Assembly: GCA_023376005.1 (NCBI GenBank)
Contig: CM042163.1
Location: 3,343,915 to 3,407,914 of the forward strand
From: Doryteuthis pealeii
Taxonomy: Eukaryota > Mollusca > Cephalopoda > Myopsida > Loliginidae
Reading direction: 5' to 3'
Length of the DNA: 64,000 nucleotides
Position numbers and translations under genes: made by a program. The stretch's first letter is position 1. The number at the start of each line of letters is the position of its first letter. This document shows positions 20,632 through 28,194 of the stretch, piece by piece. The notes under the pieces were generated by a model, which saw nothing but the letters and a program-made list of their open reading frames with translations, made no database searches and was not told the DNA's origin.

Positions 20632-22675
20632 TCATTTGTGTTGGCATACTTCCGTCTATGAAAGACGATGGAGTAGTGTCCATTTTTTAAAACTACGTAG
20701 CCTGGGTGTGTTGATATGAAATAAGAAATAAGAAATAAGAAATTTATTAATCAATAGTAGTACAAATTATTTTAAAAAAAATATAAGTAAAAGAAAAACT
20801 TTATTGGTTTAAACTACTATTGAAGGGAGGCCATGCCTAATAGCGTGAAGCTAATCCCATGGACATGACCACCCTTGGACGCTCACAGGAAACGATACAT
20901 GAAACACACAACGTAAACATATACATATATATCATGAGACAAATTAGCCGTGTGAGAATCTAAATGCAAATCTGTTGTTTATAAGAGGCAATAAAATGAT
21001 TTTTCAAAAGTGTTTTAAGGACAAAAAAATTTACTGAAACAAGCTTCATCTTTTCTTTATCAAAAAATAATGACTGAACAGTATTCCAAGAATTAATTGC
21101 ATGAAAACGAATCGAATTATGCCCAAAACTAACAGTGTTGATGATAGGGAAATTAAACAAACCAGATTGGTCAGCACGAGTAACACCCATATTATTGTTG
21201 CACCCGTATTGCCTTTAAGGCAAGCCCCGAGCCTTTTTAATTATATATATGCTAGAAGGCTGTGGCTGAGGGTCTTATTCTCCTGGGTATGACGTCTAGG
21301 GATTTTGTAAGTAAGTCGTCTTCGGGGCGGCCTAAAGTCGGTACCAGCCCGTCAGCGAGGGAGTCTATCCCTTTTTCACTAGCGCTAGACTAAGGAGATT
21401 GTTTTGGCGTCTGAGGTGGAGCGCCATACTTACCATCAGCTTCTCACTTTACCGCACATATCCATGTGCTACTCATACGCTGAGTTGGCGAGGGCCGGTA
21501 TCGAACCTGGAACCTTGTGATTGCTAGCCGAACGCTCGTTTTGATGATAGGGAAATTAAACAAACCAGATTGGTCAGCACGAGTGACATGAGCATGTATG
21601 GAGCATGTGTTGTTGCACAAGCAGCAGACTCCCCCTCCTCTCAACACTGCCGCTCTAGTCCAAAGGAAATATATCATTTGACAAGTATGAATTGGTAAAA
21701 AAAAAATTGTGATTTCTTTCTTTCTTTCTTTCTTTCTTTCTTTTAATTCTTTGAAAACAGGTGAACAGTTTTGTAACGGATAAATACAATAACATCGCAC
21801 CGGATCTTCAAGTCCTGAAGAACTACGATCTTCCCGTTGTGTTGGTGTTTACATTTCTACAGTTTGTGCAACAGGAGAACAGGGGGGACGATAATGGCGC
21901 CCTCCCTCAATCACCAAGAGAGATAAAGGCCCGGATGTTGAGCGCTGAGCGGATACAAGCTCACCTGAAGAATGCGACGGCAGTTCGATTTTTCACCTGC
22001 AAAGATTTAAACTATGTACGTTGTCTTTTCTGTTTTCATTTTTGTGGGTTGGTTGGTTGGTTGGTTGGTAGGTGCTTAATGGTATATCAATCCTTGTGTA
22101 TTTAATGCCAAATATATATATATATAAAATCCTGTCCTTTTCTTCCTTCGTATTTCGCAATTCCACTGTAAATCTAAAAACGATACAAACAAAAATATTC
22201 TTAAAAGCTATCAATGACTTTTTTTTCATCCTTACTTGGTTCTCTGGTGGGGTTTTTTTTTTTCGAAATCCCCTCCCCCCCTTGCAATTTCGAATAATTT
22301 TATTTCCTTTTCTCCGTCTCTATTTTTCAGGCGGCTTTTGTGACAGCCTTGTCAATGGCTTCCCGTAAAGTGCTTGACCGATACTATTCGCGCATTTAGG
22401 CCATCTTCCATGATGACATTCAAGTGAACAGCCTGATTGAATGGGAACAAAGTGAATTACGGGTGGAAAGTTTGTTTTACGAACAACACATTACGTCATT
22501 CGTCTACCAAACGGAAACGGAAGCGGTGAATGGGGAAGTGGAAGAGGGGGAGGCTGGGGGTGGTCTCTACTTTTGTCGGCTCCTCCCACCCAGCCGCGCC
22601 CTTGAATGGATCTATGTTGATTCGCTGCAAACTGGACTTCATAGAATGAAACGCGACGCTGATACGTTTCATTAA
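7784..22675 (+). CDS. alpha/beta-hydrolase-fold protein, 3' part of a six-exon gene (possible pseudoenzyme with in-frame stop)
   Basis: Exons 7784-7939, 10187-10361, 12979-13261, 17671-17784, 21761-22015 and 22331-22675 join in one frame through GT-AG sites with pyrimidine-rich acceptors. They give 440 codons plus a TAG at 22397-22399 and a final TAA at 22673-22675. The order of motifs is that of serine alpha/beta hydrolases: a strand and nucleophile elbow (FMAGHGEGG, residues 44-52 of the fragment), the acid motif GDLDGVTR, and the histidine motif EGANHGSFSG. The elbow serine of the usual G-x-S-x-G is Gly (codon 7930-7932), so hydrolysis by the classic triad is doubtful. The C-terminal part resembles, from memory, large invertebrate hydrolase-like proteins ending in a conserved (A)xEWIYVD block. 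Upstream exons, including any signal peptide, were not found. An AATAAA lies at 22780-22785. The fold is likely; substrate and activity are unknown. Recent pseudogene, readthrough gene and assembly error all remain open. Confidence 0.82.
7977..8268 (-). mobile_element. tRNA-derived SINE (family B)
   Basis: Minus-strand copy ending in TTTAACCATTACACCACGCG (tRNA-like head at the right, with B-box complement GGATTTGAACTCGGGG). The tail is TATATATTTACCAACTCCTC. Near-identical copies are at 19100-19385 and 61838-62127. Confidence 0.75.
8371..9830. repeat. 48-bp minisatellite, about 30 units
   Basis: The unit is TACTAACTAGAAATACTTGA, then AACCATATAACTGTGAGCAA and ATTATTTG. Single-base indels and shortened units occur through 8560-9330, while 9330-9690 is homogeneous. 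As 48 is divisible by three, the minus strand stays open there and gives an artefactual 16-residue repeat peptide. It lies wholly in an intron of the hydrolase gene. Confidence 0.92.
9848..9990 (-). mobile_element. truncated (AACC)n-tailed element
   Basis: TTTTACGGCATATCAACCTC, a GGGTCATTTAATGCCG block and TTTAACCCATAGATGGGA. Only the tail end is kept. Confidence 0.6.
10187..10361 (+). CDS. hydrolase gene, exon with catalytic-acid motif
   Basis: The acceptor TTTTAG follows a long T run and the donor is GTAAGA at 10362. The split glycine codon completes GHGEGG from the previous exon. The exon encodes LEVQLLAHASTKILSGVILL, then a strand and GDLDGVTRITRIAEAF. Asp in GD-L-D-G is the expected acid of the alpha/beta-hydrolase triad. 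It lies 2.25 kb from the previous exon, separated by a SINE and the 48-bp minisatellite. Confidence 0.85.
10577..10857. repeat. CT-rich microsatellite
   Basis: Pure (CT)n at each end with mixed C/T sequence between. All three plus frames give low-complexity Ser/Leu/Pro peptides, which I do not regard as genes. Confidence 0.92.
11515..12304 (-). mobile_element. solo-LTR-like insertion
   Basis: Read on the minus strand it starts in GGGTTATCTTCCCTTACTGC, has a GTATTTTAAC promoter-like box, and ends with an AATAAA site followed by GTTGTAAAGCCTTGAGTTG. The architecture parallels the LTRs at 2817-3946, though the sequence differs. Its right flank (12306-12364) occurs inverted at 20097-20160 without this insert, which supports an insertion. 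LTR ends are not exactly defined. Confidence 0.4.
12430..12515 (-). repeat. SINE family B fragment
   Basis: Contains GGGATTTGAACTCG and AACCAATACACC, the tRNA-like head complement. Confidence 0.45.
12761..12845 (+). mobile_element. Helitron 5' fragment
   Basis: Begins TCTTATTATAATGGAGATTG, followed by TCGGTCTGTAACCGAAAC, matching the 5' end of the full copies, then stops. Confidence 0.6.
12979..13261 (+). CDS. hydrolase gene, exon with catalytic-histidine motif
   Basis: The acceptor CAG (12976-12978) follows a T-rich tract and the donor is GTAAGG at 13262. The first base completes a Lys codon and the exon ends in phase 0. It encodes VILEGANHGSFSG, which fits the His loop of this hydrolase group, then an acidic and basic helical stretch (ELTTEEARKQIADNIRIF). 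Both the acid and His motifs are intact while the serine is lost. The (TA)n tract and a 500-bp palindrome begin within about 40 bases of the donor. Confidence 0.86.
13363..13411 (-). ncRNA. hammerhead-ribozyme-like motif, left arm
   Basis: Mirror copy on the minus strand with the same boxes: AGCT, CTGATGA (13407-13401), T, GATTTT/AAAATC, GAAA (13384-13381), a self-pairing stem III TATTGATTAGTA, TC, AGCT. The substitution in stem III keeps a G-U pair. Confidence 0.38.
13680..13728 (+). ncRNA. hammerhead-ribozyme-like motif, right arm
   Basis: Stem I AGCT (13680-13683) / AGCT (13725-13728); box CTGATGA (13684-13690); one extra T; stem II GATTTT/AAAATC (13692-13697, 13701-13706); GAAA (13707-13710); stem III TATTGA/TCAGTA plus the A-U pair; cleavage-site-like TC (13723-13724). 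The topology and conserved boxes are those of a hammerhead. The extra base before stem II departs from the consensus and may abolish cleavage. Confidence 0.4.
13825..13879. repeat. (TA)n microsatellite
   Basis: Perfect (TA)n next to the palindromic repeat. Similar tracts are at 14579-14617, 20545-20588, 37904-37938, 38217-38270, 38984-39017, 39533-39565 and 60666-60704, most of them bordering palindromic elements. Confidence 0.9.
14160..14420. repeat. (GT)n/(CA)n microsatellites with inverted flanks
   Basis: TTTTAGGTATGTGGTTGTG at 14149 is inverted at 14410-14431, with (CA)n at 14324-14361 between. It is a small decayed palindrome. Confidence 0.6.
14750..14965. repeat. dispersed repeat shared with 39020-39215
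   Basis: The GGTCGGATGACCACATAGG start and the ATTTCATTCATAGGATTCAA and ATTTCATGT blocks recur in the same order at 39020-39215. Class unknown; (TA)n lies nearby in both places. Confidence 0.6.
14993..15168 (-). mobile_element. SINE family A, truncated
   Basis: Contains GTGGAGCGCCGCACCAACCG, GGTATCGAAC and CCGACTGAGCTAAACCGGCT, the complement of the tRNA-like head. The body is shortened. Confidence 0.7.
15205..16075. repeat. 97-bp satellite of Helitron origin, about 9 units
   Basis: The unit starts GCAAGTATTTAAGTTTTAAT and ends GACTTGAAACAGAGT. The same sequence is the subterminal 3' segment of the Helitrons at 17799-18413, 19399 and 30634-31273 (complement), starting right after their terminal hairpin. 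The array therefore arose by tandem amplification of a Helitron end. Confidence 0.85.
16350..17000. other. unclassified, probably repeat-derived sequence
   Basis: GC-richer than its surroundings, with GCAGCAGCAGCAGCC and CATCATCATCATCACC tracts and a short open stretch on the minus strand (16896-16636) with no recognisable domain. It may be the 5' region of a retroelement. No splice-compatible exon for the hydrolase gene was found. Confidence 0.3.
17210..17294 (-). mobile_element. Helitron 5' fragment
   Basis: GTAAATAACTAAGGGAATGG to CTATTATGATAAGA, the complement of the Helitron 5' end. Confidence 0.5.
17671..17784 (+). CDS. hydrolase gene, 38-codon exon
   Basis: The acceptor TGTATTTCAG ends at 17670 and the donor is GTGAAT at 17785. 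The exon is in phase 0 at both ends and encodes PLLYMSNTEVGENF and then TWVSTLQMWLSGLDG, ending in RLK. A Helitron 3' end begins 14 bases beyond the exon. Confidence 0.8.
17799..18413 (-). mobile_element. non-autonomous Helitron, full length
   Basis: On the minus strand it begins TCTTATCATAATGAAG and ends with hairpin GCACCCGAAGGGTGC, ATATATTTG and CTAG (17802-17799), followed by T. These are the Helitron termini (5' TC, 3' hairpin plus CTRR, A/T insertion site). About 615 bp with no ORF. It lies 14 bases past the donor of the hydrolase exon 17671-17784. Confidence 0.75.
18840..18893. repeat. (TCCAG)n pentanucleotide tract
   Basis: About ten CCAGT units in a row. Confidence 0.9.
18970..19385 (-). 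mobile_element. two SINE copies in tandem
   Basis: 18970-19097 is the short form ending in AACCATTACACCACTG. 19100-19385 is a family B copy with TACCAACTCCTCCGCACGAG, GGATTTGAACTCGGGG and GAGTCCATTTCCCATTG. Confidence 0.7.
19399..19826 (-). mobile_element. Helitron, 5'-truncated
   Basis: The CTAG end (19399-19402), hairpin and body match the copy at 17799-18413 but stop at a different element near 19826. Confidence 0.7.
19826..20160. repeat. unclassified dispersed repeat
   Basis: GTAATTCCGTGTCAAATCAT, then CAATACCTGCCC and GGGCTGGGTTTATTGCCCAG. Related pieces occur at 49270-49560, 49740-49850, 57810-57960 and, inverted, at 61450-61620. Confidence 0.5.
20167..20395 (+). mobile_element. SINE family B, plus orientation
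   Basis: A tRNA-like head (GTAGTGTAATGTTTATCATC, then GAGTTCAAACTC) followed by the family B body and tail. Most B copies in the window are on the other strand. Confidence 0.6.
20545..20632. repeat. (TA)n then (GT)n microsatellite
   Basis: Compound dinucleotide repeat in the hydrolase intron. Confidence 0.9.
21310..21540 (-). mobile_element. SINE family A
   Basis: CGTCTTCGGGGCGGCCTAAA body, GTCTGAGGTGGAGCGCCATA and GGTATCGAACCTGGAACC head complement. It lies about 220 bases before the exon at 21761. Confidence 0.75.
21761..22015 (+). CDS. hydrolase gene, 85-codon exon
   Basis: The acceptor is GAAAACAG (ending 21760), preceded by a TTTC microsatellite; the donor is GTACGT at 22016. It is phase 0 at both ends. 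It encodes VNSFVTDKYNNIAPD, a hydrophobic strand LPVVLVFTFLQF, then a basic helix-rich part and TAVRFFTCKDLNY. No catalytic motif is recognised. Base composition is more GC-rich than the flanking intron, as expected for coding sequence. Confidence 0.82.
22331..22675 (+). CDS. hydrolase gene, last exon interrupted by in-frame TAG
   Basis: The acceptor TATTTTTCAG ends at 22330. The frame carried from the previous exon reads AAFVTALSMASRKVLDRYY, then SRI and TAG (22397-22399). In the same frame 91 codons follow without a stop: AIFHDDIQVNSLIEWEQ and later GGGLYFCRLL, RALEWIYVDSLQ, ending at TAA 22673-22675. The downstream part looks like the conserved C-terminus of the same family, so it was probably coding until recently or is read through. 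The base after TAG is G. There is no frameshift elsewhere in the exon. Confidence 0.75.
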
Positions 22676-22779
22676 ATCACACACAAAATTTATTCATTAA
22701 TTAGGGGGGGGGGACAAGAAGAAGAAGAAGAAGAAGAAGAAGAAGAATCTCTTTTATTTTATTTTCAATTTCCTTTATG

Positions 22780-22785
22780 AATAAA
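22780..22785 (+). promoter_or_regulatory. AATAAA poly(A) signal of the hydrolase gene
   Basis: A canonical hexamer about 105 bases after the final TAA, in AT-rich sequence after a GAA-repeat tract. It is the first AATAAA after the last exon. Confidence 0.45.
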
Positions 22786-22924
22786 TGGAGATATATCAAC
22801 TCGAATGAAAGGATAAAACAAATATTTTTATTGTCTGTATTTTTAGATGAGGCTTGATGTAAATAATTTTGATATTTCGGACTGTTGTTCTCATCTTTAT
22901 TGTGGTATGTATAAACACAACTTT

Positions 22925-23978
22925 CAGGCTGCTGTATCCTGGTTGCTTTGTTGGTTGGTTGGTTGGTTGGTTGGTTTTGTGATTTTAACGGCATACCAAC
23001 CCGTCTGAGATTATGCCATGCCTAACGGTTAGGAAGTAATATATGTCGTTTATTTACATTTATACTTTTGTAGTAATTGGTTTTAACAATGTGTTAGCAC
23101 CATTGGGGATCATGTTGTATGGTATTGATTAAGTCCATGTCTATATTCTATGGTATAATTTTATTTCCCTAAAAAAAGAGAGAATGTCCTCCATGTTGAC
23201 ATTTTCAAATAGATCTTTCATATTGTTTGCTTTAAAATAACGGTTTCTGATGAGAGCAAAAAACCTGCATTCCATGAATAAGTGTTTAACAGTCAAAGGT
23301 GTTTGACATGTTCGACATTGTGATTGTTGTTCTGTTGCATAATCTATGCGGTTGCATAAGATTATTGTCAACCCCCTGTATTTCTGAAGAGATGGCCCCT
23401 TTTCATGTCACGGGCGGTACTTTCCATGGAATAGTACAGAAAGCCCGCGAAATACGTGAAGTCACGTGGGACCTGGTTGGGTCTCAGTTTCTAGCTTGGA
23501 CGTCAGGCAGAGAAGGCATATCTGCTTTAGCTGGAGATCACTTGCACACGCGCGCGCTGTGTTTAGTTAGAGGAAGATGTTTAGTTAAGTAAATAAAAGT
23601 TTAAATAAATAATATGGTTTTGTGGTTGATGAATGTCTTGGCAACAAGACTGACCTAGAAGAAGAAATGAATCAAGGACGACCAACCAGCAAGAACAAAG
23701 GAATAGAAGTCATAGAGAAAGAATAGAAACGACTAGAGATCACCAATGGCCAAAGAAGTCAGTTATGCATCTCTCTATCTACTTGTGTCTATCTCTCCCC
23801 CTCTCTCCAGTAAAAGAACACTTGTGTATGTACCCAACATGGGTATATGTGTATGGGTATGTAACAGTTCTTGTTTGAGTATATACGAGTGCGTTAGTCT
23901 TGTGTGACCAACGCGTGATCGGGACACAATGACTTGTTCCTTCCTAGATTTTTTAAAAGTTGGTTTCCAGCCTCCCAA
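22925..23978 (-). mobile_element. LINE relic: RNase H end and (AACC)n tail
   Basis: Minus strand 23978-23871 (RVGHTRLTHSYILKQ) continues at 23332-23141 (CRTCQTPLTVKHLFMECRFF ... ILSFFREIKLY), the C-terminal RNase H-like block of I/Jockey-type non-LTR elements. The 3' UTR follows, ending ATGCCGTTAAAATC and an AACC tail at 22949-22973. The coding part is split by the solo LTR at 23333-23866. A second fragment at 52724-52290 has the same block and tail. Confidence 0.75.
23333..23866 (+). mobile_element. solo LTR inserted in the LINE relic
   Basis: Starts TGTTGCATA and ends TATGTAACA, an imperfect 9-bp inverted end pair with the TG...CA rule, flanked by GTTC at 23329-23332 and 23867-23870. The uninterrupted site is seen in the sister LINE copy near 52660-52680. 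It contains AATAAA-rich sequence near 23590. Length 534 bp, no ORF of interest. Confidence 0.7.
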
Positions 23979-24100
23979 ATTGGATTTGCTGTATCCTTGC
24001 TCAGGTGTGTCTTATTTATGTTATTCTAAGGTAAATCAGAAACACCTGAACAGTCGTCGTATTCTTGTCATCATCAGACGATAAGTAATAGAGCTCAAAG

Positions 24101-24348
24101 GGGCCGGGTTAGCTCAGTCGGTAGAGCGTTCGGCTAGAAACCACAAGGTTCATAGTTCGATACCGGTCCCCGCCAACTCAGCGTATGAGTAGCACAGGGA
24201 TCTGTGCGGTAAAGTAAGGAGCTGATGGTAGGTGTGGCGCTCCACCTCAGATGCTAAAAAAACAATCTCCTTGGTCTAGCGCTATTGAAAAGGGGATAGA
24301 CTCCCTCGCTGACTGGCTGATACCGACTTTAGCCCCCCCCCCCGTCAA
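24101..24348 (+). mobile_element. SINE family A, best tRNA-like head
   Basis: The head starts GGGCCGGGTTAGCTCAGTCG with A-box TAGCTCAGTCGGTAGAGC and B-box-like GTTCGATACC, like a tRNA gene. The body is CAACTCAGCGTATGAGTAGC, then GGTGTGGCGCTCCACCTCAG, ending GATACCGACTTTAG. The head is not a functional tRNA gene as it does not complete the cloverleaf 3' side. Confidence 0.8.
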
Positions 24349-25539
24349 CTTTACTTTTACTACGACATATTTTGACATTTCTATTTTAGAATGTGTAATT
24401 TTTCTTCCATTTTATTTCTTCTATATCCTCCATTTTGTTGTGATGTGTGGTTTCGTATTCCTTGTTGTAGTATTAGTAGTAATTCTCCGAGCGTATCTTA
24501 GCTCTATGTGTTAGCTTCTCGTAGCTAATATCCTCCACGTCCTCTAGACTGTCTCTATATATCTCCTGCTGTAATGCACATATGTAAATGAGATAACACG
24601 CCATTGGCTATCTCACTACACATTTAATCTAAATTTAGATCTAACTAATATTTCTATCAATAAGTCTTGTGTCATTTTATGTTGAACTAGTGGTAACGAT
24701 ATTTAAGCTCCGGAACCACATTTGAACTGAAGGTTATCGTCTAATGTTGACTTTATTTTAAGATAAATAAGAAATACATGAAGCCCGAGAATACAGCGGC
24801 CTGGTTGGCAGCCTTCCGTCTACAAGAGACGATGGAGTAGTGTCAATTTTTTTAAATGTTTAACTACATAGCCTGGGTGGGTTCATATGGAGGATAAGCT
24901 GTTACCCATGCAGCAAATCCCCCGCTCCATACTGCCGCTGTGATCCAAAAGAAAGGTAAGGAACCAATGTGGGTTTGGCAACGGTAGTGTCGCAGGAGTT
25001 GATGGGTAATACTGGATTTCAGCATCACACCACCTTAGGGACTCCGGCTCCTGATTTGTTTTCGGGGTTTACTCCCCTAGCCATTCCTTGAAAGGTAGAG
25101 GTTTTGTTGGACTTTTCCTTAACTTTGATGGGTTGCCGACCAAGGCTAAGGAGCCCCTTTTAACCCATTAACTATGCGAGTAGTAAGTAGACCAAACTTA
25201 CTACTCCTTTTTAGATGTTACAGCGACCTGAACATTGTGTTTATACATACAACAATAAAGATGTCAATAGTCCGAAATATCAATATTATTGAAATAAATA
25301 TATTTTCTCTTTTTTATGAATAATAAACATACAAATCTTATTTCCCGCCATTAAAGACGCGCCAAATTTCAATTTATCCGGGGGATGGGGGGGGTCAGAA
25401 CGTTTTCTCCATAATTAGATATCGTTTGGCCTAATTTCTTTGTTCAATCAGCAAATTTGTTCAATTTGTATTTCTTTTCTTTTCTTTTGTGGGTTATTTA
25501 ATGCCAAAGACATCCTTGTAGAAGAACAGTAACGGTACT

Positions 25540-26025
25540 ATTTAACCCATATCTGGGGAATAAGGAGTTCATACCTTTCCCAAGAGTATTAGTCCGAAAG
25601 TGAACGTAATAGCGCAGCTGGAATTCGAACTCGCTTACTACGATGTCACAGTCCAGCATTTCCAGTTAGCCATTACACCACGAGCATTCTCCCGCCATAA
25701 TTAGGCGTAAAAAAAATATAATAAAGTCGTCGGAGTGGCCTAATGTTGGTATCATCCAGACAACGAGGGAGTCTATCCCCTTTTCACTTGCGCTAGACCA
25801 AGGAGATTGTTTGTTAGCGTCTGAGGTAGAGTGCCAGTCTATCGCCTTTGCACTAGTGCTCGACCAAGGAGGTTGCTTTGGCGTCTGTGGTGGAGCGCTA
25901 CACCTACCATCAGTTCCTCGCTTTACTGCACAGATCCCTGTGCTACTCATACGCTGAGTTTGCGAGGGCCGGTATCGAACCAGGAACCTTGCGATTCCTA
26001 GTCCAGTTCTCTACCGACTGAGATG
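25540..26025 (-). mobile_element. SINE B fragment and SINE A copy with internal duplication
   Basis: 25540-25685 is the family B head region ending in GCCATTACACCACGAGC. 25728-26025 is family A in which the CTATC-CCTTTTCACT-AGTGCT-GACCAAGGAG segment occurs twice. Confidence 0.65.
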
Positions 26026-26119
26026 TGTAAGACTCTAATGTTTATGTCTAGTCTTATTTATAGAAAGTAAGTCTTCAAAGGTTATTCTAAGATAAAATAA
26101 ATAAATAATAATTCTGATC

Positions 26120-26770
26120 TGTTTGGTTGGTTGGTTGGCTGGTTGGTTGGTTTTACGGCATGTCAACCCTTGTTGGGTTATTTTATCTCGAAGACGTTTT
26201 TAGTTGGTTGGTTGGTTGGTTGGGTTTTACGGCATGTCAACCCTTGTTGGGTTATTTTATCTCGAAGACGTTTCTGGTTGGTTGGTTGGTTGGTTGGGTT
26301 TTTACGGCATGTCAACCCTTGTTGGGTTATTTTATGTCAAAGACGTTTCTGGTTGGTTGGTTGGTTGGTTGGGTTTTACGGCATGTCAACCCTTGTTGGG
26401 TTATTTTATCTCGAAGACGTTTCTGGTTGGTTGGTTGGTTGGTTGGTTGAGTTTTACGGCATGTCAACCCTTGTTGGGTTATTTTATGTCAAAGACGTTT
26501 TTGTTTTATTCATTCTTGATGGGTATTCACATTTTTTTAAACTCAATTTTTTTAAACACTTTCTTCTATTCAACCCATAGATGGGACCCTAACAGGTAAT
26601 ACCACTCTGGATCAGAGTGGACCTGGGAGTAATGGTGATGAAGGGGTACTCCACATTCCCCAGAATTTAAACTTCACCTTCAGATAGAGTTTACCCAAGA
26701 CATTAAGACTCTCAGCCACCGGCTTCTAGCTTCTATATGATTAAAATAGGGTTGGGACAGTCGTATAGGT
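26120..26770 (-). mobile_element. (AACC)n-tailed element with five tandem tail units
   Basis: Five units of 70-80 bp (TTGG tract, TTTTACGGCATGTCAACCC, GTTGGGTTATTTTAT, CGAAGACGTTT) stand head to tail at 26126-26505, followed by one element body to about 26770. Open plus-strand frames through the array are repeat artefacts. Confidence 0.75.
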
Positions 26771-26879
26771 GCTACGGTTTGATGTGACCAGACGATGGCT
26801 CAGTATAAAAATAGTATTATCGATAATGGAATGTAAACATTTTTATATTATACGGAAAAAAATTGGCATTGTATAAATT

Positions 26880-27690
26880 CAAATGAGTTTTGTGTTGTTT
26901 TTGTTTTTTGGGGTTTTTTTGTTTTGTTTTTTTTTCAATCAATTCATAAATCTTAAAGAGCAGATTATAAATCTACAATACAAAATCGTAACCTACCCCC
27001 AAATTAGTGGGGGGGGGGGAGTATAAGACTTTACTCTTCACCTGTCTTGGTACAAAACATCAGAGTTGATTTACCCAAATGGCGCCATATTTAATATAAA
27101 AAGAATGGGCTGCTTGTATTATTTAAAAAAATATTAATTCCGCTAAGACTGCGAGATATGATATTAATACCTGGCATAGAATCTTTGGACACTGCAACAT
27201 AAATGATATTTAAAAATTGCCAAAAGTTGTGAATGGAATGAAAATAAAATTTACCCCCTCATGTAAAACCAACTGTATTCAGGGAAAAAGGGTTGAAACT
27301 AAAAATAAAGTTTTAAAGAAAAAAGAAACTGAGATATTGTCGCTAGTTCATTGCGACATAGCTGGGCCCATAACCTATTAAGTGTTTGAACGCCATCATT
27401 GGCCAGTTGAAAAGGACAAAGTCCTGAGCTATGGAATCCTTTGGTAAGTGAATAAGTCCTGAGTTATGGAATCCTACGTAGTGTCAAAGGTCCAGTGATA
27501 TAATCCTATGTTCCGTCGTCCACGAAGGTTCAAAGCAATGTGTGAGTAGTTAAGATCCGAACAGCCTGTATAAATATTAATACAGCAGTAGAGTACTGCC
27601 AGTGATTGGCCAATTGGTTGCTCACATGGTTCTCGGCGAGTCTATAAGTAGTTGACTTTTGACACGCACCTTATATTACAAAATAAGGGA
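26880..27690. other. no gene or clear repeat seen
   Basis: AT-rich with G and T runs. A short direct repeat around TCCTGAGCTATGGAATCC occurs at 27422 and 27457. No splice-bounded open frame is recognised. Confidence 0.5.
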
Positions 27691-27815
27691 CACCTCTCGT
27701 GGTGTAATGGTTAGCAAGTTAGGTTTGCAGACCATTGTTAGTGAGTTCGATTCTCATTGGGAGCCACATACTTCTGGCCTTGTGTCATATCTAAGCAAAG
27801 CTTAGTAAATAACTA
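27690..27815 (+). mobile_element. tRNA-like SINE head (family B type)
   Basis: CCTCTCGTGGTGTAATGGTT (A-box) and GAGTTCGATTCTC (B-box) spaced as in a tRNA gene, then a short body. The D- and T-arm-like parts are present, but no full cloverleaf was built by eye. Confidence 0.6.
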
Positions 27816-28194
27816 TATTACAAAATAAGTCAACAATGTAACTTACCAGCAAGTATCCTGTATTTTGAACTCTTTCTCACGGTTGTTTCGGCAGAGATTG
27901 ACCTGTGACTTATCACCTGTAAATCACGCCTCCGCAAATATCCACTACATCTGTGTGTCGAGGGTGTTGGTGTGAGACGTTACATAACACTGTTATTTAC
28001 TTAAAGGAAAGGAAAAAAAGTTATTTAATTTTATTTTTTTTATAAACTTTCTGTCCTTAAGGATATAAACACTTTTGCTTCCATCAAATTTCTTCAAACT
28101 TTCTTTCATTGAATTCCAATGTGACTTTCATACAGGTGGATATAAGCTCACACGAAGATCCTGCACGTGAAATTCAGAGTCATGAAGTTTTGGT

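Noticed and set aside
24101..24175. tRNA gene
   Set aside because: A- and B-box are present, but the sequence continues into a conserved SINE body and occurs in many truncated copies, so it is a SINE head rather than a functional tRNA.
26127..26599. Three overlapping plus frames rich in Gly/Trp/Leu/Val
   Set aside because: Artefact of the TTGG tract and tail array.
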